Counted from the first letter of the stretch, positions 11,373 through 24,404 are shown. The stretch is DNA of 64,000 nucleotides from Gnetum montanum (GCA_015680685.1 MNCI01024064.1:82271-146270), one strand, 5' to 3'. Notes: generated by a model from the letters alone, not told the origin. Made by a program: numbers and translations.

Positions 11373-13700
11373 ATGACTACATAAACTACTGTCATTGACA
11401 CTTCCACCTTTGAGAATCCTTGGACCACGCAAGTTACACCCCCAATGGTTCAGCAGCCCGTTAGTCTGGCACAACCTCACCATTCCCTTAGGCTACAAAC
11501 CAAGGAACTTGAGGATACACTTAACATAGAGAAAGCTACAATTTCCTCTACACTAAAATAGCAGCAAACCTACCTCTGTATCCCCAAGAACTCGAAGAAA
11601 AATGAGAGTACGAGTTCATGTACTGTAACAGAAAGGAACTCATTCCTATGCCTGGCATCTTCATACCCTTGATAGAGAAAAAAAGGTGGATCTTAGATCA
11701 AATGCTGATGGCAAAGACATCGCCAGAATAGCTAGACGCCCTATTCCATGATGAAGCACTTCACGATGGACAAGACTATCTAGAATCTCACTCTGAAGGA
11801 GGCAGTCATGCTGATTTTACCATGGCCCCTCCTTCCATAATGTCCCATGTAAACTCATTGTCCATGGTCATCACGCCTTTGACATTGTCTAACATGAATC
11901 AATTCCTGTATTCACTACGTTTACATTTTCTTTTCCTAACTATCTTTCCAGGCTATGATCCATCACAAATCATTCCTCACTAGGTGTAATTACCTAATCC
12001 ACCTCATTGCGTGCCTACACCTACATCACCGCACATACATGAAATACCTATGTTGTAATTACCTACAATACCAACCTTGACCCTGACCCACATGATTACG
12101 ACAGCCACCATAGCATGGTGGGCTCCCAACATGCCTCTCGTTGTGCATCCTACGCAAATGCCTCATCATATCCATCATCAAAGCCAAGTTCCACAGGTGT
12201 TAAACCCAGTTATAGGATCATCGCTCATGCCCTCAGTTACACAAACCGCACACCCAATGGCGTAACCAATGGTGGTTGCTCCATCTACACCAACTATAGG
12301 GTGGTGGATGTCATAAGCAGCACAATGTGCAAGGACCATTCCGGTAGCATTGACTATCGGCCAAGCTGCTACCTCCATTCTGCCACCTAGTGTGGCTCCA
12401 CTAGCTATCCCAAAGATGACCTCGTCATCCATGGGTCTGGATCAAGCCTTCCAGCTCATTCAGACCCTTACAGAGGAGGTCAAGCACCTCATGGCTGCTA
12501 GCTCTGACATGGTACAAGTCATGGATTTCTACAATCATGATCCTATTAATCTAGCAGTCCCAGTCCTGCTGTTGCCACCTGGGATGCCTCTTCCTCATTT
12601 TACAAAATACAATGTGGAAGGTGATCCCAACGCTCACCTTGTTACTTTTAGGTCAAATTCTTTACTATTGCAACAATGGCTGCATACTATAATCTATATC
12701 TTTGCTATTTCCTTAATGGGTAGAGCTTTGGATTGGTATCGAGCACTCTTGCGTGCTTCCATTTCAACTTCTGAAGAGCTGCTAACCTAGTTTGTGACCC
12801 ACTTCAAATACAACCTGAAGCTAGAGGTCACACTAGATGAACTTATGGGGTTAAAGAAGACCTTCTTGAGTCAGTCCAAAAGTTCATACAGTAGTGGAGC
12901 ACCGCCTTAAATAAAATCTGCGAACCCATCATGGAGGCCCATCTACTACCCATCTTCAAGAAAGCAGTCAACGACTTTATCAAGTCTAAGTTGTATTACC
13001 TCGCTCCCCATTCCCTCAGCCAAGTCTTTGCTCAGACTAAGAGCATCCAAGACATGGTGGAGGCTAGTAAAGACCTAGCTTACATGGCCTACAAAAATGC
13101 CCATATCAAGGGTAAGGATAAAGGCAAAGCGAAAACAACAATAGTGATGGTTGTTGCTGAAGGGGCCAAGAAGAAAAATAACAATAATAAGAAAACAACT
13201 AGGTCAAATGGCCCCAATCAAGAAGCTCCTTCTACCCCTGAAGCACCTCCACAACCTAGGCCAAAATTTAAGCGTAAAGATCACTCAAATTATGCAACTC
13301 TACTTATGAAGCCTTCAGAACTTCTGAAGCAATTATTGGGAACCAGTCACATCCGACATAAGGCAGTTTCTGAGGAGGCTTTGAAACATCACAGATGTCA
13401 CTATGAGTTACTCAAGAATCCCTCCTTGGCCCAAGCTAACGAACTGCCTATTCCTAAGAATTTTAAGCTAGACCGATTCTGTGACTACCATCAATTGTGT
13501 GGCCATGACATGGACTACTGCTGAGTATTGAAGGATGACATTCAATGTCTGATAGATCAAGGTGACTTGATCCTAGATAGTAGTAGCCTAACATGTTCTA
13601 AAAACGAGGACATGCAGATGTACCAAGACCCATTAAATGCAAATAATGTAGGGTACACCATTAACGTGGTAGGAGCAGAAGGCAATAGTCAGGCATAGTC
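11373..13700 (+). pseudogene. Gag of element B
   Basis: Order as in D: HHSLRLQTKELED near the start, a region with FIPLIEKKRWILDQML, a proline-rich middle (about 11940-12420), then DQAFQLIQTLTEEVKHL, the capsid domain PLPHFTKYNVEGDPNAHLVT and RALDWYRALL (12430-12790), more capsid (12931-13120), a lysine-rich stretch (13100-13210), and the knuckle-like FCDYHQLCGHDMDYC (13480-13522). Stops near 12790 and 13522 and frame changes near 11560 and 12860-12930 break it. Gag was probably continuous with protease. The start is the methionine nearest the conserved segment and is uncertain. Confidence 0.85.
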
Positions 13701-15043
13701 GAAGTGGCCTTTCGTGCAACGAATGCATCCTTACTCGCCCCAACGGGTAGCACCAACAGGTCCTTCAGTACCCACGGGTAGCACCATGAGACAACCTTTT
13801 ATCTTTCAAAATTCATTCCATAACACTCCTAGGTAGCCCACTGTCATCAAAGATGTGGCCCAGCCCACGGCTACGCCTAGGGCACCCTTAATCATCAGGG
13901 TGCCAAAGCCATCAACTGCCCCTCCTGTGCAAGGGTAGTCTTCTAAGTCAGACCCTCTCACACTGGGGTTTCCTAAACTTAAACCCCTTATGTCTATACA
14001 TTTGGCTCCACCTACCAAAAATAGTGGGGTTGCGTGAACACAATCATCTCCTCCTAGTCAAAGGAAGTGTAATCCTCAGCCAAGTGTCACCCCTCCCCGG
14101 AAAATTCATCTTTTAGGATGAATGAAAGAGGAAAAGAGTGACAAGCAACCTAAACATGGGTGAGATCTCTTTGACACCATCGTTCAAGTCAAACAGGCTC
14201 TTAAACAAAAAAAATACAACATTGAGCCTTTATGACTTGCTCATGACGTCACAAACGTATCATGAGGCCATGGTTCGTATGCTAACATCCATACCCATGG
14301 ACGAAATCCTGTCAGCAGATGAAGAAGCAATCCACACTGTCATGCTTCACCCCACTGCTAATAAACCTAATTCCACCCCATTAACCTTTCATGTTGAATC
14401 CATCAAGGACACTCCTGAAGGTCAGGTGACAATGGCACCCAAGTTCATCACCATCTAGGTCAGCCAACACTAGATCTAGAAAGTACACATAGATGAAGGG
14501 GCGGCCACTAATGTCATATGTTATCCCATACTCAATAAGTTATGCTTGATCGATCAGATTAGTCCTACGATGATGTCATGCATAAAGTTGTTCAACGGAG
14601 CAAACATGCAAGTCAAAGGGACTGTCCACATCAGCTTTGTGGTAGGGGACCAGTTCCTCACAGACGTAACATTTATCATTGTTGAGGAGATTCCTGGGTT
14701 CAATATAATCCTTGGGAGGTCTTGGCTAGCCCAACTGAGGGAAGTTTCATCACCCATTCACCAGGAGATCCATCTACCTTACGCAGGAGGAGAGGTGGTG
14801 ATCCGCGGTGATGAAATAACCCCTCGAGTTGTTAATAACATAGAGACAGAATAGGGGTCCAAAATTGAAATTCCCAAAGGTCAGCCCCCTATCCAAATGC
14901 ATGATCAAGCCAAAAAAATGGCTGATGATAGCCTGACCTGGGCTGAACTACTGTTCCAGGGAGAAGATTATGACACCAAAGAAAAGGGTCATAAGTCTCC
15001 CCACCCTTACGCATCGTTAAAAATAAAAGCCATTAAGAAATAG
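13701..15043 (+). pseudogene. Gag-protease linker and protease of element B
   Basis: A proline-rich linker with IHLLG (14107-14122), then the protease lead-in SLYDLLMTS, the active-site segment IDEGAATNVI (about 14490-14520), FNIILGRSWLAQL (14695-14735) and HLPYAGGEVVI. A frameshift at the A run near 14207-14214 separates linker and protease. The catalytic triplet is D-E-G, one change from the D-D-G of the sister elements. It ends at TAG 15041-15043 after a conserved tail (SLKIKAIKK). A nearby donor for an Ogre-type intron is plausible but not obvious. Confidence 0.85.
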
Positions 15044-15912
15044 TTACAAAGTTGGCAGGCGAATGACGCATCATCATCTACTCTATTTTCATTTACAAGT
15101 TGTAATTATTAAATTTACGCATCCATTTACACTTTCTATTAGTCATTTTTGCTACGCTCATGTGTATCAATATCTTTATGCTTCCACCAGCTATTTTCCT
15201 TACTCACAAATCCACCACTGCCCGAAACGGCCTTAAACTGAAAAAAAAGTAGCCTGAAACGGCCTTAAACTAAAAAAAGGGGGGCCTGAAATGGCCTTAA
15301 AATATTAAAAAAGGCTCGAAACAACCTTAAACTAAAAAAAAGAGGGCCCAAAATGACCCTAAACTAACGTCTTCATTTACGTGTACCACTTGATTTAGCT
15401 ACAGCCCGAAACGACCTTAAACTAGCAATTTCATTTACTCTTTGTACCTAAATCTCATTTACACATATAATGCAAATTTCATTTACACTTTATACTTGAA
15501 TCTAATCTACACTTCATACCTTAAACTATCCAGGGCCTGAAATGGCCTCAAACTAGCAATATCATTTATGCCCTGTACTTGAATTCCCTTTATGCTCTGT
15601 ATAGAAATTTTTTTACGCTTGGCACCTTTAACATACCATGGTCTGAAATGGCTTTAATCTACACATGGCCTGAAATGGCCTTAAACTACCCATGGCCCGA
15701 AATGGCCTAAAACTAATTGCAGCCTTCCATGGCATAAAACTAGTGACCTGGTGTCTACTTGATTCCTTCATTCATACATACAATTCTTCGTAGCATCAAG
15801 AACATTAAAATTAAGTTAAAATTCATATCAAATACATTAAAAGGAAAAAATAATATCTTTTGTTTATTCCATCACACCATCATCATAGAATCCAAAGTTA
15901 ACCTAGCCATCA
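15044..15912 (+). repeat. Repeat tract between protease and antisense gene, element B
   Basis: From 15215 to 15745 about a dozen degenerate units with the core GAAATGGCCTTAAACTA alternate with variable AT-rich spacers such as ATTTCATTTACAC. No coding frame. The tract resumes on the other side of the antisense gene (20425-20665). Confidence 0.8.
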
Positions 15913-18900
15913 CTATATTCCACCCTTATCACCACTGTCGCTGGTGTCTACCAGCTCAACTTCTACGTCGAGGGGGTCATTCTCATAGAGGCCACCCCTG
16001 GTGTGAGGGATCCCTTTGAAAGGATGATCCTCTTCATGAGGTTCTTTAGTAGGAGGTTGCTCACCATGACATCAACCCGTGTCACCACACTCTACTTCCT
16101 ACAAATCCTCTTCATGAGGACCACCACCTTTGTTGGCTTCAAACTATTGAGGATTCTCCTGAGGACATTTCTACAATTAGACATGTACATTAACATTGTT
16201 GTCAAAACTAGATATAACTAAAAATTCAATAATTTTGTAACTTGCCCATGAAGGTCCTGCATCAGTAGCAAAGGTGACTTTTTCTAAGTCGATACACAGA
16301 CACTGCATAATTTCATCTTTGGTAAGCTCAGACCAAACCCCATCTCCTAGATTGGTTCCATCCTTGACCTTCCCCTTCTCCACATGAGTCCATTAGGGTG
16401 GTTCAGGGAAGAAAGAAGGGACAGTGCTTTTGCCTCCAAGGAGAGTCATTTCCCTTTCCAGGGAGGCACTCAACGTCACCTACTCCTAGAACCTCTTGAA
16501 TGCTTTAGAAGCACCAATGACATCGAAGAATAACTGAAGGGATTCAGCTTCAACCGTGGAATCCCTATAGCACTGACGATAGGTAGCGCTTTCCCATTTA
16601 TAAACGTGCTTGTGATCTTTCTGCATTTGCCCCCACTCTTGTACGCTAGCACTAAAGTCCTTCCAGTCCTGGTTCTTTTGAGCAAGGAGGTCCATTTGCA
16701 TGCACTGCTCGACCAGCTCGCGACTAGTCTAGACACTCTTCCTAACCACCACCCAATAACGGGAATATTCAACAATGGCTGTCCACCACTCTTCATTTCT
16801 CATCTCTCGAGTTTGGAGGAATTCAACTCGTAATTTTAAATTACCAACCTCATAATGTAGATCCATTACCTCCTTCTTCAATTCTTGCAACCTCTTCCTA
16901 GGGTCCTTGTTTATGTTCTGCCATTCCCATAGGGAATGAGTCGAGCGTACGACACATTTACGCATCTTGTCGTAAATGTTACGTGGCACGATGTTCACTT
17001 CTGATGGGGGCTCGGTGATGTCTAAATCGATAGGCTCCGATGGGTCCCATCTTAGGCGAGCTCCTAATAACATACAAATAATAGTTAGGCATGATTATCT
17101 AGCATAATTTCATAGTAAAGAGACCTCTATGCAATGATTGTAGCATACTAGCTTCAGGATAGATTCACTCTAAGTGACCAATCATATCCTGAATGACGTC
17201 TTCCATAAAGGCGAATTTATCAAGAAATTCACCCTAGGATTGAGTCGCCACCATTCTCAAGTGTGTGATCTAGTCACTTGTTACACAAAATAAAATGCAT
17301 GACTAAGACATTACAATGACCAGTACAACCCGTAGAAGTCATCTAGATCACTACATTGTAAAAAATTTGTCTTAGAAACAAACCACTTGCCTTGTCTAGC
17401 TCTAACCAAAGGGACTTCAACATCTTCCACAACTATCTACTCTTCACATGCAGGAGCTTGTGCACTCCTCACCTTATTAACTAGACCCTCCTCTTCCAGA
17501 ACTGAGGCCCCTTCTTCACACCATAAGATCATAGCCCCTGTCTCAAGGGTGAACCGTTCCACAACTCTTTCCCTCGCTGCTATACAACATAGTCATTTAA
17601 CATAAAATTATGCTACATAATAGCATCTATGTAAACCACAATCATTAATACATTCAGACACTTACTGCCCAGAGGATTACTCCTCTGAAATCTTACATGC
17701 ATTTTCTTACCAACACCACCTGCTAGCTCAACAATTCCCTCATTCAAGCGAGGCTTCTTCCGCGGCACTGATGAATCCACTATCTCAGTAGCCAAGCGCT
17801 TCCCCCTCGACACATCACTAGTATAATAGGGGGGTTCTCCACCCACACTTTCCTACCCCCATGTTCAAGGTGCCACCAAACTTCTAGTCATCACTAACAA
17901 TGACTCCCTGATTTCCTCAGGAGGGTCCTATGACCGGATAGAGCTGAAAATATGGGAAATCTAGGGTTTGGAGATCTGGTTACGGTCCTGCTGCACCCAG
18001 AAAACATTTCTTGGGACCACCAAAAATTTGGAAAAACACCAAAAGTAGGCTATGAAGATGGCAAAATGCACGTTGAAACAGGCTTCAAGCTTCTCGCAAA
18101 GCCTGACCATCTCAACGCGCAAGCCTTCATCAAAGTAGCTCGCCCAGTTGAAATGTGTCCCCTCCTCCATGACCTCTCGCATAATCTGGGCCTGTTCTAT
18201 TGTGAGGAAGCACCCTTGTAAGAGTATCTTGGGGAAGGCCTGAGCTTGTAAAAGGGAATAAATGGTATGGACCACCTCCAACTAAATCCTATTGCCAGGG
18301 ATCCCCTTAGTTTCCTTCTCAACCCCCAGCCACTCCTCTACCTCTTTCTGGAGCTTGGCGCTCCTCTTCGACATTTCATCTATGATGCAACCATCAGAGG
18401 GGATTCCAAAGAGGTCAGTAAACAGCTGAGCATCAATGTCAAAATTTACATGCACATTAGATACGCATATGCAGAGATGCTCGAATTCCTCGTTAAAGGA
18501 GTTAACCAAGGTCAGCATTTCACCCGCGGTAACGTCAGGGGTTATGACCAAGAAAAGGTCCAGTAGTCCAACCTATCGGAGGTGATTGGTCAACATAATT
18601 GGGGCCTCTCTATCACTGAGCTAGCATTGTGCTTCCTTTATATCCCCATAATGGAAGAAGAGACTGCTGGCCTCGCAACCGAAGGCCATAATCGTAACCT
18701 TCCATGATTCTTTGACTATTAGCACAAAGACACAGTTAAACCAAGATGACATAACAAAAAAGAAAAAACTCTTTCACATTATCACCAGTTGACAAACGCT
18801 GATACAATTCATCATCATGACAAAGCTTACCAGGCCCGAAAGGTAAGGGAAACGAAGGGATTTTCCTTCGCACATCTGCAGCAGTAAGGGGAGGGTTTAG

Positions 18901-20170
18901 AGTCCATTCTCCATCCAACCAACCAAGTTTCTAACATCTGGAAAAGAAGTTAGCGTAACAGGTAGGGTACTATGGGATCTTGAATGCCAGCTGTTCCATG
19001 ATGGGGGCCTGTACATTGCTAATGGAAGTAAATTCCCCTATAGCCCTTTCAGCCAATGACAACATGTCGTTATTGCCTAGGATACCAATTTCATTGATAA
19101 AAAACCTACGCTAGGAAACACATACAACCCAATTATACTTAATACATGTTTAGAAAGTGGCTAACATGTTACAATACTACAAGATGAAACCAAAAACTTA
19201 CCCACCTATGTAATGCATGGTACCAGGTGGATTCTGAAAGTAGGCTGTGAGGTGCCAGGCCATGAATAGAGTGTTATAGGCATGATAACAGTTAAACCTG
19301 GGCATCTCCTAGATCCAGCTCAAATGCCTCAAATCCTTGGCACTCTGTTCACGGTCTTGCACCCACACAGTTTCAATTGCACAATCTGACAGAAACGCTA
19401 AGATGCTCTGCATCAAACTGACCAATAACATCTTCAAAATGGTAGCAGACACATCACTTGGTAGATGTGACCAGAGGATTACATTGTAATTGGAGAGCAA
19501 AAATTGCAGGAAATCCTATGCACCATTGCAGAACCACACCACCTCCCCCTTTAGATGAGCATAAGGAGGAGGAACATTGGTCATGGGAACATGAATGCAG
19601 AACAGAACAACCACGATGTCTAGAATGATTAGGAGAGGCCTTAGCATTATTCTGTACCATAAAAATGTCACTGATAGAAAAAATTTAGGCATAAAAATTT
19701 ATTATGCTACATTAGGATTCACACAAAAAATTACAGCGTACAGTAGAGGTGCATGACCAAAATTACCTAAACCCTTATAACAATTTAAGGTTTGTCTCTG
19801 AAAATGGCAATGATGGTTAATACTGCGTATTACTCTAGCGTAACTATAGAACTTTGACTTCATTACATTACATCTATACACTACACTTCATCTCTATAAA
19901 ACATTATTCCAAATTACCTAAACCTTCATGACTCAGTTCATGCAAATAGACATTAACACCAGACCCAATGTGTATACAACTCCAATGTGATGACAAATAT
20001 GACAATAGTGTATAAGAGTGAATGGAGACTTACCAGTTAAGTGGGGTAACTTCTAGGACCTCTACCCTGGTCTATGAAGTTCGGTGCAAACTCTCCTACA
20101 ACTCGTCAATCCTAGCCAAGTTGGTGTTCTTTCCCCTACCTTTGGTGTCATTGTTGCTACCGCTGCAATT
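15913..20170 (-). pseudogene. Antisense multi-exon gene of element B, FCP1-like HAD plus coiled coil
   Basis: Eight exons inferred by comparison with D: about 20034-20170, 19202-19651, 18831-19105, 17666-18715, 17392-17579, about 17137-17255, 16246-17063, 15913-16170. Exons 2 and 3 are 450 and 275 bp, exactly as in D; exon 7 is 818 against 817. Exons 2-3 encode an FCP1/NIF-like HAD fold (LLIILDIVVVLF, then NYNVILWSHL, then NPPGTMHYIGG, then NVQAPIMEQLAF). The downstream exons give the shared FGIPSDG...FNWASYFDEGL region, an acidic stretch and a coiled coil. Introns 5 and 7 start with GC instead of GT. Stops and the loss of a clear ATG mean this copy is dead. It lies opposite to the element's own transcript. 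Confidence 0.8.
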
Positions 20171-20761
20171 GAACAAATTCCTTGTAAAATCATCTACTCA
20201 CACCTTGTTCACACTATCTTCTTGCTATAACGCTCTCTTCTCGTTATAACCAAGTCCAAATTCGTGATATCGATAACATGTTTTGAGTATGAACCATTGG
20301 TTTATAAATGAAGTGCTCAAAACCAACTAATTCTTTCTGCCCGATCGACGCAGAACTTAACCGAAATGTGGATGTCAGTATGACATAAAATGCGAAGATC
20401 TGGGCATTAATGTTGCAGATATCGCATGAATTATGGTCCAAAATGACCCTAAACTAACGCATAGCTTATCACCTCGAAATTTAGCCACATTAACTATGAT
20501 TTTTACGAAATTAAAATCCAACCATTCCCACACACTAGACGTGCCACATTGCACCTTTTATATCATTTCATACGCTAGTGTCTAGGAATGCTTAGTGCAG
20601 TATTTCTTTTTACAAACCATGCGTATTTGTAACAGTCCACTAAGACATTAAACTAGAAAATTCTCTAATACAGAATTCTAACACAGGAATAAACAAAATT
20701 TTATCATTTAATAAATTGGTGAAAAATGATGTAACAACTTCCATTTTTGATGATTTTGTAG
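20171..20761. promoter_or_regulatory. Upstream region of antisense gene, tract remnant and RT splice-acceptor-like site, element B
   Basis: On the minus strand TTTATAAAC (about 20297-20305) precedes the antisense gene and lies near the position of the TATA-like box in D; GCATGCGATATCTGC-like sequence at about 20415-20431 is shared with D. Tract units (GACCCTAAACTA, GACATTAAACTAG) recur at 20430-20660. On the plus strand TGATTTTGTAG at 20751-20761 precedes the RT frame and matches the acceptor-like site in D. Confidence 0.5.
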
Positions 20762-20773
20762 GACCACTTGCAA

Positions 20774-23700
20774 ATGGATGCAACTTTATCCACACCCTTA
20801 GCCTTAACAAGACTGTAGGGGAAGATCATTAGACAGTATGATCACATGCTAGTAGGAACAAACCTTTCCCTTTATGATGCAACCATAGCAACATTGGAAA
20901 CATCCCCAGACTGGCCAAAATACCTGGCCTGATCACTCGACCTGGAAGCTGGTGATGTAACCGAGGACCCTCTTGGTGAGGTCTCTATTGTTACACACAA
21001 GGGTGAAAATAAAACTCTTAGGATTAGTTCTTTCCTAGACCAATAGATGAAATGTGACATAACACGAATCCTCCAAAATAATGCTACTATGTTCGCATTG
21101 TCATATGAAGATATGCTAGGCTTAAGCCTGAGGTTAATATAGCACAACATAATCTTAGACCCACGCATCAAACTAATTAGATAGAAGGCATGAAAGATTA
21201 AGCCTGAAATTACGTTAGTAGTGCGTGAGAAAATCACCAAGTTGTACCAAGTTGGTTTCATTCGCACGGTCGATTACATAGATTAGGTGTCTAACATTGT
21301 AGTTGTTTCTAAGAAAATGGGAGGCATACGCATCTACATAGACTTCTGGGATCTGAACAAAGCTACGATTAAGGACAATTTCCTGTTACCAAGTATCGAC
21401 TAATTGATCGACACAATAGCTGGTCATGCACTCTTATCCTTTATGGATGGTTTTTCAGGATATAATCAAATTCATATCAATCTAGAGCATCAACTAACCA
21501 TGACATCCATGATGCCTTGGGGAACCTTCTGTTACACCATGATGCCTTTCAGGTTAAAAAATGCTGGAGCAACGTACCAACAAGCCATGACATACATCTT
21601 TAGCAATTATCTCTTAGGGAGATTAAACGACTACGTAGATGACATAGCTGTCAAGTTTATGAAATCGAAGGATCATCCAGAAGACCTGGAGTTAGTCCTT
21701 AAATGATGTCTCAAACATGAGTTACAGCTTAACCCAAAGAAATGTGTATTCGGAGTCAAAACCAGATGCATGTTATGATTTGTGGTATTAGAGACTAGCA
21801 TCCGAGTCGATCTCGACAAGGTTAAGGCCATAATCAATTTAAAGCCACCAAAAAATCTCAAAGAACTACGTGGGTTACAGGGCAGACTACAGTTTATCAG
21901 GTGGTTCATTTCAAAGTTAACTGATAAATTACACCCTATTCAACATCTTTTGAAGAAGGGTATTAACTTTGAATGGACCGATGATTGCCAGTGTGCATTT
22001 GATAATTTAAAACAGGAGTTGCAACACTTACCAATGGTTTTCTCACCACAAAGGGATCAACTTTTTAACATTTACCTAGCTAACTTAGACGTGTCTATAG
22101 CTATGTTGCTCTGCCAAAAAAGGAACAATGGGTCAGAAGCCCCCATCTATTACCTTAGTCATGCTCTATTTCTGTACAAAACAAGGTACAACGAAGTAGA
22201 GCATAACTGTTTGACATTAGTTTTCACACTTAAAAAATGTAGGCATTATCTTTTCCGTAATCAGGTCAATATAATTTGTAAAAATAATGTTCTGCGGGCT
22301 ATCTCCAAAAACCTGTATGAAAGTAGTAAGATAGCTCATTGGAAGGCTATCACGGCTGAGTTTGATTTACATTATGTTGGCCATTCATCCACCAAAGGCC
22401 AAGCCATAGCTAACTAGTTAGCAACATTACCGATTAACGATAAAGCTACAATAGAACTAGAGTTCTTGAATGACCATGTACATAGTTTAAGCCCTATACC
22501 AACAGGCCTTCAAGTAACATTGTACTTCTATGGAGCTTCAACTACTAGAGGCGATAGCACTATCGCAGTTATTACACTTTCTCTTGAGGATGTGTGTCCA
22601 TTAGCTTACCTCCTGACCTTCCCTTGTACGAACAATGTGGCAGCGTATGAGGGGCTACTCAGGGGATTGTTGATAGCTAGAGAACTCAGCATTCAACATT
22701 TGGCAATCCAAGGCGATTCGATGCTAGTAATTAATCAAATCATAGGAGTCTACACCTGCAGGGCTGTGCATCTATAATCCTACTGTGATATGGCTAAAGA
22801 TCTCCTAAAACAGTTCACGACAACCTATGTCCAACATGTGCCATGCAACGAAAATGCTGTTGTCGATGCACTGGCAACACTAACACTAAACATGCCACCA
22901 CACTTGTTCACCACTTGGCCCACTTTAATGATACAATGTACAGAACCTGTCATTCAAGCGGTGCATATTTCTTCATTCAACACAGAAGGAATGCCAAAAT
23001 GGTATAACAACATTAAAACCTACCTTCTGTAAGGTGAACCATTGCATGAGCTAACACATGTGCAAAAAGATGCAGTGCACAAGCATGCTAGGCAATACAT
23101 CATCCTTGGAGACAATATTCTTTGTAGATGCTCCTTTGATGGGGTATTTCTTACCTACATTAATAGTGACCAAGCACAGTGAATAGTTAACGAAGTTCAT
23201 GAAGGGCTATGCGGAGGACACATAGCCCCGCAATCAATGACTGCTAAAATCAGATGCTTAGGGTACTATTGACCGTACATGGAAAAATATTTCCTTACCA
23301 AGGTTAAAACATGTGACACGTGCCAGCATTATGCAAATCTAATACACGTGTCACCAATTGAGTTACACACTACTCAAATCACTTGGCCATTCCAATGATG
23401 GGGACTAGACATCATATGCCCTATCGCACCTCAATCTTCCATGGGTCACAGCTTCATTATCACCACCACTAACTATTTTACAAAGTGGGTTAAGTCTATC
23501 CCTTTACAGAAGATTACATTTCAACAAGTTTGCCATTTTATCTTAGACAATATTGTAACCAGGTTTGGACTTCCTATGACTATTGTGACTGATAATGGGT
23601 CATAGTTTAGTAGTACCAAAACCAAATATTTTTGCAAAAATCTTGGCATCAAACAATCTTTTTATTCACCTTATTACCTGCAAGAAAATGGTCAAGCACA

Positions 23701-24404
23701 AGCGACGAACAAAGTAATCATCAACATGCTTAAGAAGATGCTCAGCAGGAACAAGAAATGATGGCATGAAAAAATCCTCTATGTGCTGTGGGCATATTAT
23801 ACAATGTGCAGAATAGCCACAGACAGGATGCCCTATAGCCTAGTCTACGGATTCAAAGTAGTGTTGCCCTTGAAATTACAGGTTCCCTCATTGCAGATGG
23901 TCCTCTCCACAATTATAAATGGGACTCAACACAATGAGTCCAGAATCATGGATTTAGACTCAATGGAGGACAAACGCATTTAGATGCTCGACACCATTCA
24001 AAAATATCAGGAGAAACAGAGACAGAAACATCAGCACAATCCACGTCAACAACCTATCAAGAAGGGAAATTTGGTTCTCAAGGCTGTACATGAATCAGTA
24101 GGCAAATTTTTTGCAAACTGGAAAGGCCCTTTCTTGGTCATCGATGCATACGGCAACGAAGCCTTCAANAACAAAAAAAGAAAAGGAGGAGGCAGAGAAG
24201 CAAGCAGGGAGACAAAGAATTTCTCCTAAGATTGATAGATTTTCTCTGTGAGCAATTTTTCCTTCCATTGGCAATCGTTGACAATTTCCAGCGAGGATTG
24301 ACAACAGAGCAAAGAACACCAAAATATCGAAGATAGTTGACAAGAACTTTTGTTTAGAAACAGCTAATTGANATCATCTATATCTGAAGCGGTATCACAT
24401 TTAA
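20774..24404 (+). pseudogene. RT - RNase H - second RNase H - integrase polyprotein, element B
   Basis: Order: N-terminal segment with ATLETSPDWPKYL, RT (21290-21900) with DLNKATIKDNF, GFSGYNQI and the catalytic YVDDI (21630-21650), thumb and connection, first RNase H (about 22030-22420), second archaeal-like RNase H (22500-22880) with TLYFYGAS, NNVAAYEGLL and QGDSMLVINQ, integrase HHCC region (23180-23330) with HEGLCGGH and CDTCQ, and catalytic core with GLDIICP, TDNGS and ENGQAQATNK (23400-23730). The core glutamate is replaced by glutamine. Stops are numerous (for example near 21403, 21705, 22415 and 23030). The C terminus is interrupted by a misassembled block (24169-24372); the true end HLYLKRYHI stops at 24402-24404. 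Confidence 0.9.
24169..24372. other. N-flanked block duplicated from 3' LTR of B, probable assembly error
   Basis: Between Ns at 24169 and 24372, bases 24171-24371 (201 bp) are identical to 26727-26927 in the 3' LTR of B. The homologous 5' LTR region differs at many bases. In C and D the integrase C terminus runs through this point uninterrupted, about 50 bp being replaced here. Confidence 0.85.
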
